Shown here: positions 63,185 through 64,000 of the stretch, piece after piece | How the letters are laid out: each line of letters begins with the position of its first letter | Position numbering within the stretch: position 1 is the first letter of the stretch | Assembly (NCBI RefSeq): GCF_020982545.1 | Contig: NZ_JAJKLK010000022.1 | Coordinates: forward strand, 62,001-126,000 | Direction: 5' to 3' | Length of the DNA stretch: 64,000 bases | Source of the DNA: Streptomyces sp. MNU76 | Lineage (GTDB): Bacteria > Actinomycetota > Actinomycetes > Streptomycetales > Streptomycetaceae | Notes under the pieces: generated by a model | Databases searched by the model: none | What the model was told of the DNA's origin: nothing | Seen by the model: only the letters and a program-made list of their open reading frames with translations | Made by a program: the position numbers and the translations under genes

Positions 63185-63508
63185 GGCGGTAGCCCCCTGC
63201 GGCGTTCTGTGAGACCTGTTCTGGCTGGGTTGTTGCTGTGTCGTACTGCTCTCCGACAGCAGAAAAGGCCCTGGTACGGCCTGTTCTGTCCGCCCTCGAT
63301 CGCAAGACCGAACGGATCGCGGTTGTCGACAGCCTAAGCGGTACGGCGACACCGGTCATCGGGCCTCCGCTTCCGTGACCAGCCGTCACACCACCCTCAC
63401 GCAACGCCGAAGACCGGGCGTGTCGTCCCGCCCCAGCTTCCGCACCGGCCACGCCGTTTGGCACTCTGTGTCCCCTGGCGGGGGATGCAATAGGAGGGGA
63501 TCACGATC
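63185..63508. other. Divergent promoter region of the toxin-like cluster
   Basis: 324 bases between the WHH/SMI1 gene (minus) and the YwqJ-like gene (plus). No gene is seen. GTTGCTGTGTCG and similar less GC-rich patches near 63228-63340 are the probable promoters. Confidence 0.4.
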
Positions 63509-64000
63509 ATGAGCGCGACGCAGGCGGGACCATCGGGCGACCCCCGCATCGGCTGGAGCACCGCGGAACAACCGCACGCCCCCGCCCTCCTCCACCGCCG
63601 CGACGGCATCCTGCCGACCGTGGCCGCCGCCCTCTCCGTACGCGGCGAGACCCTCACCGGCACCGCCGCCCGCGGCGACCACGCGCCACCCCTGCACCCC
63701 CTGGTCCAGGAGTTCCTCGACTCCCTCGCCACCGACCGGCGCGACCGCTTCACCGGCCGCTGCGCCGAGGCCATCCTCATCTCCCGCCACATCACCGGCG
63801 CCGACGCGGCCCGCAGCAAGCGCGCCGCCCGCAGACCCATGTCCAACGGCGAAGCCCGCAAGGCCCTCAAACAGGCCAAGCTCACCACCCGCCACATCCG
63901 CGAGGACGGCGACCCCCTGCACGGCGCGTTCGCCACGCCCTGCCGCTCCTGCGCGGCCCTCAGCGCCCACTTCGGCGTCCGCATCGTGGACCCGACCCAG
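63509..64000 (+). CDS. YwqJ-related deaminase-like protein, 5' fragment
   Basis: 164 codons are visible; the gene continues past the right edge. ATG 63509 follows AGGAGGGG. The visible part contains the two zinc-site motifs of the deaminase fold: RFTGRCAEAILISRHI (C85-A-E87 in place of HAE) and ATPCRSCAALSAHFGV (P144-C145-x-x-C148). This matches YwqJ-type polymorphic-toxin deaminases, whose substrate is nucleic acid or nucleotide. No signal peptide or WXG-type leader is seen. It is divergent from the WHH/SMI1 and deaminase/SUKH genes. Confidence 0.85.
   Translation, partial: MSATQAGPSGDPRIGWSTAEQPHAPALLHRRDGILPTVAAALSVRGETLTGTAARGDHAPPLHPLVQEFLDSLATDRRDRFTGRCAEAILISRHITGADAARSKRAARRPMSNGEARKALKQAKLTTRHIREDGDPLHGAFATPCRSCAALSAHFGVRIVDPTQ

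Overview
The window is chromosomal DNA from a Streptomyces. It has very high GC and GC-rich third codon positions, GTG and TTG starts preceded by GGAGG-type ribosome sites, and a set of core genes typical of the genus. The clearest genus marker is a tRNA-Leu with anticodon UAA (22129-22211, minus strand), which I identify as bldA, the developmental tRNA that reads the rare UUA codon. Nothing resembles a phage, an integrated plasmid, an IS element or a CRISPR array. Most of the window is the conserved core of the chromosome.

Layout. 1-3.4 kb: histidine catabolism (start of hutF, an M20 amidohydrolase, hutU) behind a near-perfect inverted-repeat operator. 3.4-10.7 kb: a DAP-decarboxylase-like protein, a Roadblock/LC7 and DUF4388 cluster without its GTPase, a lipoprotein, an APC permease and a membrane protein. 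10.8-13.3 kb: an operon of a histidine ammonia-lyase-like protein with a non-canonical catalytic triad and an RpiR regulator. 13.5-21.6 kb: a small membrane protein, cystathionine beta-synthase, an SGNH hydrolase, a thiolase and small proteins up to a Bax-inhibitor-like protein. 22.1-33.2 kb: bldA, a MacB/FtsX-type ABC exporter, a cyclopropane fatty acid synthase-like methyltransferase, type II NADH dehydrogenase with Rex-like sites, ppx, DUF501, a DivIC-like protein and enolase. 33.6-35.7 kb: two tandem resuscitation-promoting-factor genes, the first behind a c-di-AMP (ydaO-type) riboswitch. 35.9-45.8 kb: a P450, a hypothetical gene, mazG, a SurA-like lipoprotein, a membrane protein plus Ser/Thr kinase pair, an N6-methylase-like protein and two lipoproteins, one carrying an HNH nuclease domain. 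46-54.8 kb: mfd, a DUF2079 membrane protein and a second ABC exporter paralogous to the first. 55.2-58 kb: a small membrane protein and a DUF485/SSS symporter pair.

58.2-64 kb is the most unusual stretch. It holds a DivIVA-like coiled-coil protein and then a cluster whose proteins carry polymorphic-toxin-type enzyme domains (an HxE/C..C deaminase-like domain, a WHH nuclease-like domain and a YwqJ-type deaminase). In two of them these are joined to SUKH/SMI1-type immunity domains within one polypeptide. No secretion signal is visible, so they look like intracellular, self-neutralised or defence-type effectors rather than exported toxins.

Data-quality warning: several conserved genes (the DUF4388 gene, mazG, the kinase, the small membrane protein before it, DUF485 and the DivIVA-like gene) are split between frames. 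The two junctions I examined base by base (kinase, mazG) each fit one missing base in or beside a G/C run. I read most of these as sequence errors, not true pseudogenes, but that needs read-level checking.
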